Shown: piece by piece, positions 10,246 to 18,728 of the stretch
Layout: the number at the start of each line of letters is the position of its first letter
Position numbering within the stretch: position 1 is the stretch's first letter
Assembly: GCA_001270045.2 (NCBI GenBank)
Contig: DF970690.1
Coordinates: 344,369-408,368 of the forward strand
DNA length: 64,000 nucleotides
Direction: 5' to 3'
Source of the DNA: Bacteroidales bacterium 6E
GTDB taxonomy: Bacteria; Bacteroidota; Bacteroidia; Bacteroidales; Prolixibacteraceae
Position numbers and translations under genes: made by a program
The notes under the pieces: generated by a model
Told to the model about the DNA's origin: nothing
Database searches by the model: none
Seen by the model: the letters and a program-made list of their open reading frames with translations, nothing else

Positions 10246-12027
10246 TTAATTCCATCCTGGATTTTGCGTTAAGCTGGAATTTCTGTCCAAATGCCACTTT
10301 GGAATAGGAAGATAGTATCGTTTTGAAGTAAATTGTCTGTTTGGATGAATTACCCCAGGTTCAAAGGATCTATCATTTATTGACAAAGACTCAAAATATT
10401 CCAGATCGCCTGCGTAATTCGCACCTTTTTCTTGATAGAACTGTCCTTGAATGGTCGCGATATAATATTTTGAACCATCTGGACTAATATCTATGTATCT
10501 GGAATTTTCATTTAATTCAGGTATTACATCAAGATTTTCAATTTTTCCCCAACGCAATAATGCCCAATATCGGTCTCTTTCCATAAACATCTCAACCCTT
10601 CGTTCCCGTTTGTAATTCTCCCAAATATTATCAGTTGTGACAAGTGGAGGAAGTTCACCATGTTTTACCCGCAACTCATTAATATATGGTAAAGCATCGG
10701 CTGCCCTACCCCTTTGTATTAATGCCTCAGCATAATTCAAATATACTTCTGACAACCTGAGAAGAACCCAGTGGTAATCCCAAGGTTGATACATGCTACT
10801 CCATGATGTGATATTATCGGCAGTGAATTTCCTAACATAATAACCTGTCATGGCATAATGTTGGTCTGTATTCATCATTCTTCTGTATGGGAAATATGGA
10901 TATCGCATTTTATACAAATCACCTGCAAAAATGCTCCCATCATATGTTATGCTGGCATAAAACCTCTTATCCCGGTTCTCCCACATAATCTCGGTGGAAT
11001 TTGGTTCATCTTTTCTATTAAGCCATTTATCAGTTTCCCACCAATTCTTTGCCACTCCATTTTCTACAACCTGGTAGCTGTCAACGAGCTGCTGTGTTGG
11101 GAACCACATTGCCCAGCCATACATACTTGTTTTAATATTGCTCCAATCACATTCAGGTTTCGTTCTTTCCCTGTTTGACAACGGCAACAAATACTGCAGC
11201 GGAGTAATCAACATATAGATTCCACTGTTATCACCATAGCGGATAAAGATGTTTTCTGATGAACTTATGCCTGAACTATATAAATTAAAGATACCGTTAT
11301 AATCAGGATCGATGGAATATCCATAATTTCCCTTACTAATAATAAAGTCATTACACTCAGAAATCACTTCATCATATCTTAATGCTTCAGTCAGAGCTCT
11401 AATCAAAAAACCATGTGCAGTAGCCTTGTTAAATTTTCCTCTTGCGGTTGTTGTTGGCAAATTGTCCTTTGCATAAGTAAGATCGTCAATTATGAAATCA
11501 TAAATTTCATTTTCCGGAGTCCTGGGTAACAACATGTCATCATTTGGATCCATAACTCTATCAACTTTCATTACTCCACCAAATCTCCTAACCATCCAAT
11601 GGTATATAATCGCCCTAAAGGTTTTCGCTTCAGCAAGCAATTGGGTTCTGATTGTTTCATCCAGTACTTTTGTGTTTGTCAGACCCTCAATTGCAGTGTT
11701 AACTCTCCAAATGTTTGCGTATTGATTAAATCCAAGGTCATTTGCAGAGGTAATGGTTTCCTCTACTACATTGCTCCTGTTAGATTTATCAGCCTGTATA
11801 TCATCTGACCAAACATCTTCAGCTGCCGGAGAATCCCAGGTAAGATAACCAGGAATAATTCGGGCATATAAATCAACCATATATGCATCAATCAAACCTT
11901 TGTCATTCCAGACATCAGATGATGAAATTTTATCAAGCGGACTTTTATCCAACAAATCATCTTCACAAGAAGTGGTAAGAAATAAAATTGTGAGGATTAA
12001 TATAAATGAAATGGTATTATTTTTCAT
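10246..12027 (-). CDS. SusD/RagB-family glycan-binding lipoprotein
   Basis: About 593 residues from the ATG at 12027, which begins MKNNTISFILILTILFLTTSC with the acylated Cys at the end. The frame is open further upstream to 12057 but that would overlap susC. After the lipobox comes the SusD signature CEDDLLDKSPLDKISSSDVW, TPR-like helices (LLAEAKTFRAIIYHWMVRRFG), and the C-terminal block LLRLSEVYLNYAEALIQRG with YKRERRVEMFMERDRYWALLRW. SusD proteins cap the SusC pore on the outer surface and bind oligosaccharides. It follows susC by 19 bases, as usual for the pair. Confidence 0.96.
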   Translation of the reverse strand: MKNNTISFILILTILFLTTSCEDDLLDKSPLDKISSSDVWNDKGLIDAYMVDLYARIIPGYLTWDSPAAEDVWSDDIQADKSNRSNVVEETITSANDLGFNQYANIWRVNTAIEGLTNTKVLDETIRTQLLAEAKTFRAIIYHWMVRRFGGVMKVDRVMDPNDDMLLPRTPENEIYDFIIDDLTYAKDNLPTTTARGKFNKATAHGFLIRALTEALRYDEVISECNDFIISKGNYGYSIDPDYNGIFNLYSSGISSSENIFIRYGDNSGIYMLITPLQYLLPLSNRERTKPECDWSNIKTSMYGWAMWFPTQQLVDSYQVVENGVAKNWWETDKWLNRKDEPNSTEIMWENRDKRFYASITYDGSIFAGDLYKMRYPYFPYRRMMNTDQHYAMTGYYVRKFTADNITSWSSMYQPWDYHWVLLRLSEVYLNYAEALIQRGRAADALPYINELRVKHGELPPLVTTDNIWENYKRERRVEMFMERDRYWALLRWGKIENLDVIPELNENSRYIDISPDGSKYYIATIQGQFYQEKGANYAGDLEYFESLSINDRSFEPGVIHPNRQFTSKRYYLPIPKWHLDRNSSLTQNPGWN

Positions 12028-12046
12028 GATAACAGTTTTTAATAAA

Positions 12047-15000
12047 TTAAAAATCAATATTTACTCCGAACGAAAATGTTTTTTGAACCGGATAGTTGCC
12101 AAAATTTCCTGTTCCATCTTCTGGATCATAAAGATTGTGTAGGCCTGGGGCGTAAGTAAATAAGTTCGTCGCATTGAAATAAACATACAGTGACTTTAAG
12201 ACATCAATGTTGCCTAGGACAGATTGACTTAAATTATAACCTACCTCAAGATTCCTTAGTCGTACATAGCTGGCATCCAACAACCAAAAGTCAGTTGTCT
12301 GATAATTTGCTATTCTGCCATTCGTTAGATTAGCCCTTGGGAAAAGTGCGTTTGGATTTTCAGGTGTCCAAATGTCAGTCATCTCTTTTCTGGTAATCGA
12401 TGAAGCTCCTCTTTCAAACTTATACATTTGCCACATTTCGATATCAAACTCTGTCGCCCCTTGAATAACAAGCCCGATATTTAACCCTTTATAATTGCCC
12501 GATAAATTTAACCCCATGTTATATTTCGGAAAGGTGCCTTTGCCAATTCTTCTCCGGTCATCGGCATCAATCTTTCCGTCACCATTTTTATCAATATATT
12601 TTAAATCTCCAGGAAGCAAATCAACCTGCCCATGCAATCGTGGACTATTAATTACATCTTCAATACTCTGATAATAGCCATTATTGACGTATCCATGAGT
12701 GTAATAATTGGATTGATAAGTCGTACGGGTATAAGGGTTTTTTAATGTTGTAACATCCTCTCCGGGATTCTCTTCCCAAAACGATTCATAATGTGTAAAA
12801 TTAAAGGCTGCAGAATAGCCAAAATCATTGAATTTATCAGACCATCCAACATTAAACTCGTATCCACCCCTTCTTTGTGAGCCTTTGTTTATTTGTGGCA
12901 ATCCAGTACCTAATGGCACTAAATAATCTGCAGCTGGACTCGCAAGGTAGCCGTGTGTCCTGTAATAAAAAGCATCAATAGAAGCGTTTAATCGGTTACT
13001 CAGGAAACTTATATCCAGTCCGCCATTGTAGTTTGTCTGTGTATACCAAGATATCTCTCCAGCGGGCAATCCATTATTATAGATTCCACTTAGCCATTCG
13101 TTACCAAGAAAATATCGTTTATCAACAACGCTGTATGTCGATAAATACGCAAATCGGGCAATATCGTCGTTACCAACTTCTCCATATGATAGTCTAAGCT
13201 TTAAATTACTTATTGCAGCCTTCGAGAGAAGGTCTCCCAAAGCTTTTTCTTCACTTATTCTCCATCCCAAGCTGAAAGAAGGAAAGAAACCCCATCTGTC
13301 TTCCTTACGAAATCTTTCAGAAGCATCATACCGAAAACTTCCTGTGAAGAAATACTTATCTTTAAAATCATACATTAATCTTCCTATATACCCCCTTCTT
13401 GCAGATTCATCCATTGTCCCTGTATTTGAGATACCAACCTGTGAGCCAAATGACAAATTATCAAGACTTTCACTCATATAATTACGTCTTGAAGCTCCCA
13501 TGTTCCAGACTATGAATTCGTATTCTTCATATATCAGTGAGGCATCGACTGAATGATTATTGAATGAATTCTTGTAGTTGATTGAGCTTTGAATTGTATA
13601 GTTTCGAGAATTGTTCTTATTTTCATTTAAACTGGGTTTCTCTTGATATATTGGTTGATTCTCTGAATTATAGAAAGGTTGAAGACTTTGAAATCTTTTG
13701 CTGTGACTGAGATTTGTCATGTAGTTTCCGGTAAACTGAACATTCAGGTTTTTGATAAATGGCACATCCCATCTAAGGGTTCCTGTTCCTGTAACACTCC
13801 GGTCCCTGACTAATTGATATCCATTACCAGGATCTTGCATGTAAAATGGATTGAAAATGCCGTCAATTTGCATATAGTTACCTTCTGTGTTGAATGGCTG
13901 CAAAATTGGAAGCTTTGTGTGGGCATGCATGATTGTATAATAATAGTCCCAGGGTGTTGTTTTATAATCTCTGAAAGTACTTGCCAACTTTGCATCAAAG
14001 TGCAGATTCAATTTTGTGTAATGTTTACTGTAATTTGACAATACACTATATACATTCTGATAATGTGTGTCATCAAATAAATAGTGGCTACCTTGATCTT
14101 GTCCATTAATCGAGAGCAAATAATTTGAATCATCATCTCTTCCTTGGATGGTCAGGTTATGCCGCTGATTAAATGAATATTTTTTCAATACCTCTTCCCA
14201 ATATACAGTACTTTGATAGCCTGGTTCAGTTCCAATCCTCCATTTCTCAACCTCTTCATTTGGATACATCGATCCCCCTGCCACACTTGCAGCTTTGTTA
14301 AAAAACTGAACATACTCATAGGCAGTCAGCATCTCGGGATCGTTCGCGAAAGCTCCCCAGCTAAAATTATTCGAATATGAAATTGAGTTGGAGTTCGCTT
14401 TTCTGGTTGTTACCAGAATAACCCCGTTCGCTGCACGTGAACCATATATGGCAGTGGCGCCAGCATCTTTCAATATTGAAATATTACTGACATCGTTTGG
14501 ATTCATTCGGACAAATTCATTCTTGGATGAAATGATACCGTCAATCACATACAATGGTTCACCTCCACCTCTTATCGAAATTGAAGGTACATCGGCACCG
14601 GGACCACCCCCTGATTGTTTTAGAATTATCCCGGGGGAAATTCCATTAAGTGCCGAGCCAATATTGGTATAAGAAGCGTTTTTCATTTTTTGGGCATCGA
14701 CGTTGCTAATTGATGTGGTAACTTTTCTGACACTTTGATTGCCATACCCAATCGCAACAACTTCATCCAAACCTATTGATGCTTCTGTCAAGGTTATATC
14801 GATGCGATTACGCCCTTCAACCCCAACTTCAACATCATTCATACCAACAAAGGTGAATTTTAAAACTGCGTTGTCTGGAATTCCTGACAAATTGTAAACT
14901 CCATCAGCATTCGATACAGTTCCTTGATTTGTCCCTTTAATCAGGATAGTAACCCCAGGTAGTGATCCACCATTCTTGTCGGTTACCCGGCCTGTAATGT

Positions 15001-15088
15001 CAACTGTTTGAGCCATTATTATTCCTGTAAAAATTAACAGAATTAATGTCAGGCCTACTTTTAATACCGATTGTCTTAATTCTTTCAT
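12047..15088 (-). CDS. SusC/RagA-family TonB-dependent outer-membrane transporter
   Basis: The 1013-residue protein has a signal peptide (to about 26, IIMAQ), a carboxypeptidase-regulatory-like domain (TGRVTDKNGGSLPGVTILIK), the TonB-box-like DEVVAIGYG near residue 110, a plug (SALNGISPGIILKQSGG, ISILKDAGATAIYGSRAANG) and a 22-strand barrel ending in the Phe-terminated FSFGVNIDF. It imports the oligosaccharide captured by the downstream SusD partner across the outer membrane, powered by TonB. It is the first gene of the minus-strand operon and faces an AraC regulator across a 244-base divergent promoter region. The extension ahead of the plug is not an anti-sigma-interacting STN domain, consistent with control by the AraC protein instead. 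Confidence 0.97.
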   Translation of the reverse strand: MKELRQSVLKVGLTLILLIFTGIIMAQTVDITGRVTDKNGGSLPGVTILIKGTNQGTVSNADGVYNLSGIPDNAVLKFTFVGMNDVEVGVEGRNRIDITLTEASIGLDEVVAIGYGNQSVRKVTTSISNVDAQKMKNASYTNIGSALNGISPGIILKQSGGGPGADVPSISIRGGGEPLYVIDGIISSKNEFVRMNPNDVSNISILKDAGATAIYGSRAANGVILVTTRKANSNSISYSNNFSWGAFANDPEMLTAYEYVQFFNKAASVAGGSMYPNEEVEKWRIGTEPGYQSTVYWEEVLKKYSFNQRHNLTIQGRDDDSNYLLSINGQDQGSHYLFDDTHYQNVYSVLSNYSKHYTKLNLHFDAKLASTFRDYKTTPWDYYYTIMHAHTKLPILQPFNTEGNYMQIDGIFNPFYMQDPGNGYQLVRDRSVTGTGTLRWDVPFIKNLNVQFTGNYMTNLSHSKRFQSLQPFYNSENQPIYQEKPSLNENKNNSRNYTIQSSINYKNSFNNHSVDASLIYEEYEFIVWNMGASRRNYMSESLDNLSFGSQVGISNTGTMDESARRGYIGRLMYDFKDKYFFTGSFRYDASERFRKEDRWGFFPSFSLGWRISEEKALGDLLSKAAISNLKLRLSYGEVGNDDIARFAYLSTYSVVDKRYFLGNEWLSGIYNNGLPAGEISWYTQTNYNGGLDISFLSNRLNASIDAFYYRTHGYLASPAADYLVPLGTGLPQINKGSQRRGGYEFNVGWSDKFNDFGYSAAFNFTHYESFWEENPGEDVTTLKNPYTRTTYQSNYYTHGYVNNGYYQSIEDVINSPRLHGQVDLLPGDLKYIDKNGDGKIDADDRRRIGKGTFPKYNMGLNLSGNYKGLNIGLVIQGATEFDIEMWQMYKFERGASSITRKEMTDIWTPENPNALFPRANLTNGRIANYQTTDFWLLDASYVRLRNLEVGYNLSQSVLGNIDVLKSLYVYFNATNLFTYAPGLHNLYDPEDGTGNFGNYPVQKTFSFGVNIDF

Positions 15089-15193
15089 AGTTGAATAATT
15101 TTATTGGTAATTCTCAGATACGAAGAAAAACCATCCCAAAGCCTTAATAAATAGAATATCATGTAAAATAATGGATTATTCTATTATTCATGC

Positions 15194-15263
15194 AAATATT
15201 GGAAAAGATTTGAACATAAACTGAGTTGAGCTCACTCGTCGGCAACCATTTAATCCAATATTT
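15194..15263. promoter_or_regulatory. Candidate operator: 10-bp inverted repeat between susC and araC
   Basis: In the 244-base divergent region, AAATATTGGA at 15194-15203 is matched exactly by its reverse complement TCCAATATTT at 15254-15263. Two half-sites in a shared divergent promoter fit a dimeric AraC-type activator such as the one encoded next to it. No other obvious structure is in this gap apart from the short palindrome TGAGCTCA near 15225-15235. Confidence 0.4.
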
Positions 15264-15296
15264 CATATCGGTGAAGTATTTTCCGAAATTCATATT

Positions 15297-15304
15297 TATC
15301 TTTG
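15297..15304 (+). promoter_or_regulatory. Bacteroidota -7 promoter box for the AraC gene
   Basis: TATCTTTG matches the TAnnTTTG consensus of the Bacteroidota housekeeping sigma factor and lies 28 bases before the ATG of the regulator. I did not find a convincing -33 TTTG at the usual distance. Confidence 0.5.
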
Positions 15305-15332
15305 TTACAATAATATACAATCGGATATACCT

Positions 15333-16292
15333 ATGAGTGACAATGAATCGAAATGGATGAATCTTGAGCCTACAATAGGCAAGATGGACAGTTTCTTTGG
15401 AGACAGAAGTATAGTAGTTTCTTCAAAAACCCTCGAAGGAATAAAAAAGAATCCTTTAACCAAAGACCTGTATATGACGGATATAGGCTTCTATCCAGCT
15501 GCAAGAAGACATTTTCGAAAAAGAACAAATGGTATCGATGAGCATATTCTGATTTATTGTATCGACGGGAATGGCATTATTCAAATCAATGAACAATCCT
15601 ATTTAATTGAACCAAATTGTTATTTTGTCATTCCTGCACATACGCCTCATAAGTATTGGGCTTCTGAGGTTGATCCATGGTCAATTTATTGGATACACTT
15701 CGGCGGTTCAAAAAGCCAATACTTTGAACAGTTCTTTAATCACATTATAAAAATTAAATTAATGACGAGTGCGAGAATTGATGATCGCATAAATCTGTTT
15801 AATGAGATCCTAACAACACTTGAATTAGGCTTGACTCAAGAAAACATTGAGTTTGCGAACCTGTCATTCAGCTTTTTACTGGCTACTTTTTTTTACAATG
15901 AAACATATATTGGAACAAAAGGGTATATAAACAAAAGCCCTGTTGATAAAGCTATCTTCCTAATGCAAAACAGTTTGAAAAGAAACTTGACAGTACATGA
16001 TATCGCTGCTCATGTTAACCTTTCCGAATCTCACCTTTCAAAAGTTTTCAAAAACAAGACTGGTTCTTCCCCGTTTGACTTTTATATCGGATTGAAAATG
16101 CAGGAAGCAATTCGTTTATTAACCAATCAATCAATGAAAATTAAAGAAGTTGCATATACGTTAGGCTATGAAGATCCCTTTTATTTTTCGAGATTATTTA
16201 AAAAGCATATTGGTACAAGCCCCATGAATTTCCTTTGTACTTCGAAGGATAAACCCACCAAAGAATTCAAAAGGAGATTAAGAAATTTATGA
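15333..16292 (+). CDS. AraC/XylS-family transcriptional regulator
   Basis: The 319-residue cytoplasmic protein has an N-terminal cupin-type sensor domain (about 45-150: DEHILIYCIDGNG, VIPAHTPHKYW, WSIYWIHFGG). Its C-terminal double helix-turn-helix lies at about 215-300 (LTVHDIAAHVNLSESHLSKV, then IKEVAYTLGYEDPFYFSRLF, the AraC signature). It is transcribed away from susC, so it most likely senses a sugar released from the target glycan and activates the operon. Most Bacteroidota glycan loci use hybrid two-component or sigma/anti-sigma control; a cytoplasmic AraC sensor implies detection of a monosaccharide or small product after uptake. Confidence 0.93.
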   Translation: MSDNESKWMNLEPTIGKMDSFFGDRSIVVSSKTLEGIKKNPLTKDLYMTDIGFYPAARRHFRKRTNGIDEHILIYCIDGNGIIQINEQSYLIEPNCYFVIPAHTPHKYWASEVDPWSIYWIHFGGSKSQYFEQFFNHIIKIKLMTSARIDDRINLFNEILTTLELGLTQENIEFANLSFSFLLATFFYNETYIGTKGYINKSPVDKAIFLMQNSLKRNLTVHDIAAHVNLSESHLSKVFKNKTGSSPFDFYIGLKMQEAIRLLTNQSMKIKEVAYTLGYEDPFYFSRLFKKHIGTSPMNFLCTSKDKPTKEFKRRLRNL

Positions 16293-16416
16293 TATGGTAT
16301 TAATCAACGAAGTCTAAACCCTGAATTTCTTTTTATAAAAGGAATTATCTCGCAATTTTTAATCCCAAATTCACCCCTACCATCCCATCCACCCCAACCT
16401 CAACTCCAAACAAATA

Positions 16417-16893
16417 TCAATGCCCATTAGGGATATAGGCAACCCCAATAACAGGGGATGCATGATGGTTGAAATCGGTTCTTATGCCGACTGTCGCAAA
16501 GAACATACGTTGGCGGACTGACCTGGTCACCGCATTGTTCACTTCCAGTGTCCTGTAAACTTCAGGGATCTTCAAATCAACCTGCAGATCTCGCTTGAGT
16601 AATTCGCCAAATACAACCTCCTCCCCTCTTATCGTTCCATATGGAAGATAAATGGTGTCACGGTAGGTTCTTACATTGGCAGTGGTATCCACATACACCG
16701 GGACTGGTCTGTCGATGGTCACTTGTTGGGTAACAGTATGGATGATGGTGTCGACTTGCACCAGCGTGTCGGTCACAAATACGGTTTCCATAACCGGTTT
16801 GCGTACGGAGTGCTGGAAGTAATTCCCGGCAAGGGAGATAATGAGCAGCAAGAGTGTCATCAATAAAAGAGTGCTTTGGAATTGGTTCTTCAT
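16417..16893 (-). CDS. Phage-type single-span membrane protein (DUF6808-like), probably cut short
   Basis: The 158-residue protein has one N-terminal membrane segment (LLLMTLLLLIISLAGNYF) and a Val/Thr/Asp-rich periplasmic stretch (VFVTDTLVQVDTIIHTVTQQ), a layout seen in small proteins of Bacteroides phages and integrative elements. Its end is odd. The reading frame stops with TGA after IPNGH, yet continues in frame for another 23 codons (YLFGVEVGVDGMVGVNLGLK) to a second stop at 16345-16347. The degenerate second copy at 18.7-19.3 kb has a sense codon at the same place and continues with the same YLFGVEVGVD sequence. So this copy has probably acquired a nonsense mutation and lost a C-terminal beta segment. 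No function is assignable. Confidence 0.6.
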   Translation of the reverse strand: MKNQFQSTLLLMTLLLLIISLAGNYFQHSVRKPVMETVFVTDTLVQVDTIIHTVTQQVTIDRPVPVYVDTTANVRTYRDTIYLPYGTIRGEEVVFGELLKRDLQVDLKIPEVYRTLEVNNAVTRSVRQRMFFATVGIRTDFNHHASPVIGVAYIPNGH

Positions 16894-16989
16894 TGAATAG
16901 TGGTAAAGTGGATTATGAGATCTTTACATCCAGGCTCATTTGAAAGATGTTATCCTTTTTATTGTTTTTAGGATCATATACCATTTACC

Positions 16990-17229
16990 ATGAAACCCAT
17001 CATTGACCATATCCAGATTACCATAAAAGATGACATCTTTTACCGATGACAAATACAACGAGAAGATGTCATCTTTTCTCATCCCTTGCCCATCCTGGGA
17101 TTTGACATCAACCGGAAAGTGACCGCATATATCGGGCTGCACGATTTTCACGTGATCGAGTATACTCACGAACTATTGGCCTTCGCGGTCACCTCGCCCA
17201 GGGAAGCATTTAAAATCGATAATTCCTAA
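16990..17229 (+). pseudogene. VOC (glyoxalase-fold) gene split by a palindromic repeat
   Basis: From the ATG at 16990 the frame reads MKPIIDHIQITIKDDIFYR and then a stop at 17047-17049. The same frame resumes near 17086 with LPILGFDINRKVTAYIGLHD and continues through ELLAFAVTSPREAFK to a stop at 17227. N-terminal (I)DHIQITVKD and then PxLGFD are the start of the Bacteroidota VOC-superfamily metalloenzyme fold. Between them, where a short AxxFY segment should be, lies the dispersed repeat of about 50 bases at 17027-17075. The C-terminal half of the domain is missing. I read it as a VOC gene inactivated by insertion of the repeat and later truncation. Confidence 0.65.
17027..17075. repeat. Dispersed palindromic repeat, copy 1 (36-bp period)
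   Basis: AAGATGACATCTT at 17027-17039 and its reverse complement AAGATGTCATCTT at 17063-17075, starting exactly 36 bases apart, form an inverted repeat that could fold into a hairpin. The intervening sequence is the reverse complement of that in the 42.8-kb copy (CTCGTTGCATTTGTCTTCGG-like). It lies inside the VOC relic. Confidence 0.8.
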
Positions 17230-17249
17230 ATCGTTGAAATTCAATATTT

Positions 17250-17447
17250 ATGGAAAAGGCATCTGTTAAGGCTGTAATTGAGGACAATGAATACCAAGTT
17301 TATTTTAAGGAACTCTCACGTCTTAGCCGGATTTATGAGAATATTAGAAATGAGAATCCGGAATTGGATGAAGCTACTTCCTTGCGAATAGCAAATACTA
17401 TCCTGTCAAACAATTTAGACGATAGGTCAGAGTCTTTATCAACTTAA
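17250..17447 (+). CDS. Small hypothetical protein, 65 aa
   Basis: A short acidic, mostly helical protein (KELSRLSRIYENIRNENPEL, then DEATSLRIANTILSNNL) with no signal peptide or membrane segment. It starts 20 bases after the VOC relic ends and stops about 40 bases before a promoter box. The composition is protein-like rather than random, but I do not recognise a family and cannot exclude that it is a fragment. Confidence that it is expressed is modest. Confidence 0.4.
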   Translation: MEKASVKAVIEDNEYQVYFKELSRLSRIYENIRNENPELDEATSLRIANTILSNNLDDRSESLST

Positions 17448-17488
17448 GGATAAAGTCATGACATTTCTATATAATTTAAAATGTTTTG

Positions 17489-17496
17489 TAAATTTG
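17489..17496 (+). promoter_or_regulatory. Bacteroidota -7 box in front of a structured RNA
   Basis: TAAATTTG is an exact TAnnTTTG match in an AT-rich stretch. The strong hairpins of the candidate small RNA begin five bases downstream, which is where transcription would be expected to start. No start codon with a long frame follows directly. Confidence 0.5.
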
Positions 17497-17500
17497 TAGT

Positions 17501-17592
17501 ACCGCGCAAGCGGTTGGTGGGACAGCCCGAAAGGGGGTCGCACCCCAGTCAGGAGGAATGTCCTTAGAAAGATGTTCCTCTTGTTCATTTTT
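17501..17592 (+). ncRNA. Candidate small structured RNA (about 90 nt)
   Basis: Three stems follow the promoter box. Stem 1 is ACCGC-GCAA-GCGGT (17501-17514), closed by a GNRA tetraloop. Stem 2 (17516-17544) is nested: GGTG pairs CACC, GAC pairs GTC and CCC pairs GGG, with a GAAA loop, small symmetric internal loops and no wasted bases. Stem 3 is GAGGAATGTC against GATGTTCCTC (17553-17580, 10 pairs including two G-U). It is followed by TTGTTCATTTTT, which together look like an intrinsic terminator. The stretch is GC-rich in AT-rich surroundings. I do not recognise it as SRP RNA, RNase P RNA, 6S RNA or a riboswitch class. It could act as an independent sRNA or as a leader of the decayed gene at 17654. 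Confidence 0.5.
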
Positions 17593-17653
17593 GATACCCA
17601 TATTCTTGAATTGGAAGATAGAGACGTATTGAAATACCACATAATTTCCGGGG

Positions 17654-17911
17654 TTGATGATAGCGGACTGGCAGACAAACAAGGTTTATTTATCTGGTAA
17701 GTTAAGACAGAAATTTCCAGTTACATATGGCAGGGTCTCGCAAGCCCTGAAGGCTTATGGCTATAAACCTGAAGATGATGTTGCCGTGGAACAGATCTCG
17801 AAGTATTATCCCGAATATGCCACCCAGAACCGAATAGGTAAAATTTCCATAAAAGATATCACCCGAAATGATGGAGCCCTGAATTGTATTTCCTGGACTA
17901 CTTGCGAGTGA
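17654..17911 (+). pseudogene. Agmatine-deiminase-family relic with internal deletion
   Basis: The frame encodes 85 residues. The first part (MMIADWQTNKVYLSGKLRQK) matches the usual start of the Bacteroidota agmatine deiminase/porphyromonas-type PAD family. The last part (EQISKYYPEYATQNRIGKIS, then GALNCISWTTC) matches its C-terminus, where GGALNCISW carries the catalytic Cys. A complete enzyme is about 350 residues, so some 250 central residues, including the substrate-binding and other catalytic residues, are gone while the frame is preserved. It therefore cannot be active. Family assignment is from recalled motifs, not from a search. Confidence 0.5.
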
Positions 17912-17966
17912 AATTTAATTGATTGTAAGATTAAATTGAAACCAATTAAGTTATGGGGCGATTTTG

Positions 17967-18488
17967 TTATTTGAACTCGAATTCAATTTTTTGCGCAGGA
18001 AAAGTTGTTTGTCCCTCTATTTTTTCAGTTAACTCAAAAGAAGCTAATCCGTTAAATTTTCTGTCATTAAATGAAACTTCTTCCCAGCAAAATGTTGCAT
18101 TAATATTATCAAATTTCTCTACCGAACCTGACCAATAAATTTTTAATTTATCAATTTTAATTGTATCATTTTTAAAGAAATCATCGGCTTTTAAAGCCTG
18201 AGTATAAATGCTTAATCCAATTCCAGTTTTTTTGATTGTATCTATGAGGTTGACAAAAAACACATTTTGATTTGTCTCTGCCTCTAAATATTGAGCAACG
18301 ATTCTATTGAATTTGAAGTCGTTATTGTTAATTGTCACACTGCTTTCAAATGGATTTATTATTTCATCGGAATACGTGAGAACTACATCGTTGCCAAGCA
18401 ATGCGATTTCCTGTTCATCAGGATTTTCATTTTTACAACCAAAAAATAGTAAGGAGATTGTAATTAAAGTCAAGAAGATATTTTTCAT
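17967..18488 (-). CDS. Hypothetical lipoprotein, 173 aa
   Basis: The protein begins MKNIFLTLITISLLFFGC, a clear lipoprotein signal with the acylated Cys at residue 18. The mature part is acidic and beta-rich (SSVTINNNDFKFNRIVAQYL, LKIYWSGSVEKFD, FNGLASFELTEKIEG), suggesting a single beta-sandwich exported to the periplasm or cell surface. I do not recognise the family. Neighbours are relics on both sides, and it is the only apparently intact gene in this 4-kb decayed region other than the 65-residue frame. The length may be complete: it ends in a plain Phe-Glu-Phe-Lys with no sorting domain. Confidence 0.65.
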   Translation of the reverse strand: MKNIFLTLITISLLFFGCKNENPDEQEIALLGNDVVLTYSDEIINPFESSVTINNNDFKFNRIVAQYLEAETNQNVFFVNLIDTIKKTGIGLSIYTQALKADDFFKNDTIKIDKLKIYWSGSVEKFDNINATFCWEEVSFNDRKFNGLASFELTEKIEGQTTFPAQKIEFEFK

Positions 18489-18728
18489 AGGTTAGAAATT
18501 TAGGGTTTCACATTGTTTTTGTTATTATTCAAAGTTAAACAAATTTTATTATTTGGTAAGTATATTATCTGTTCAAAATGCTCTATAACTGACGGATAAG
18601 AAAGATTTTGTAATGGGAATAAGATTAATATAATTACTTTCTGATGTAAAGCGTTGAAAATATCGACATAAATTTCAATCACACTGCACTTTTCTTTTCA
18701 GTTTATAGAAAACAATTCCACAAAAACA

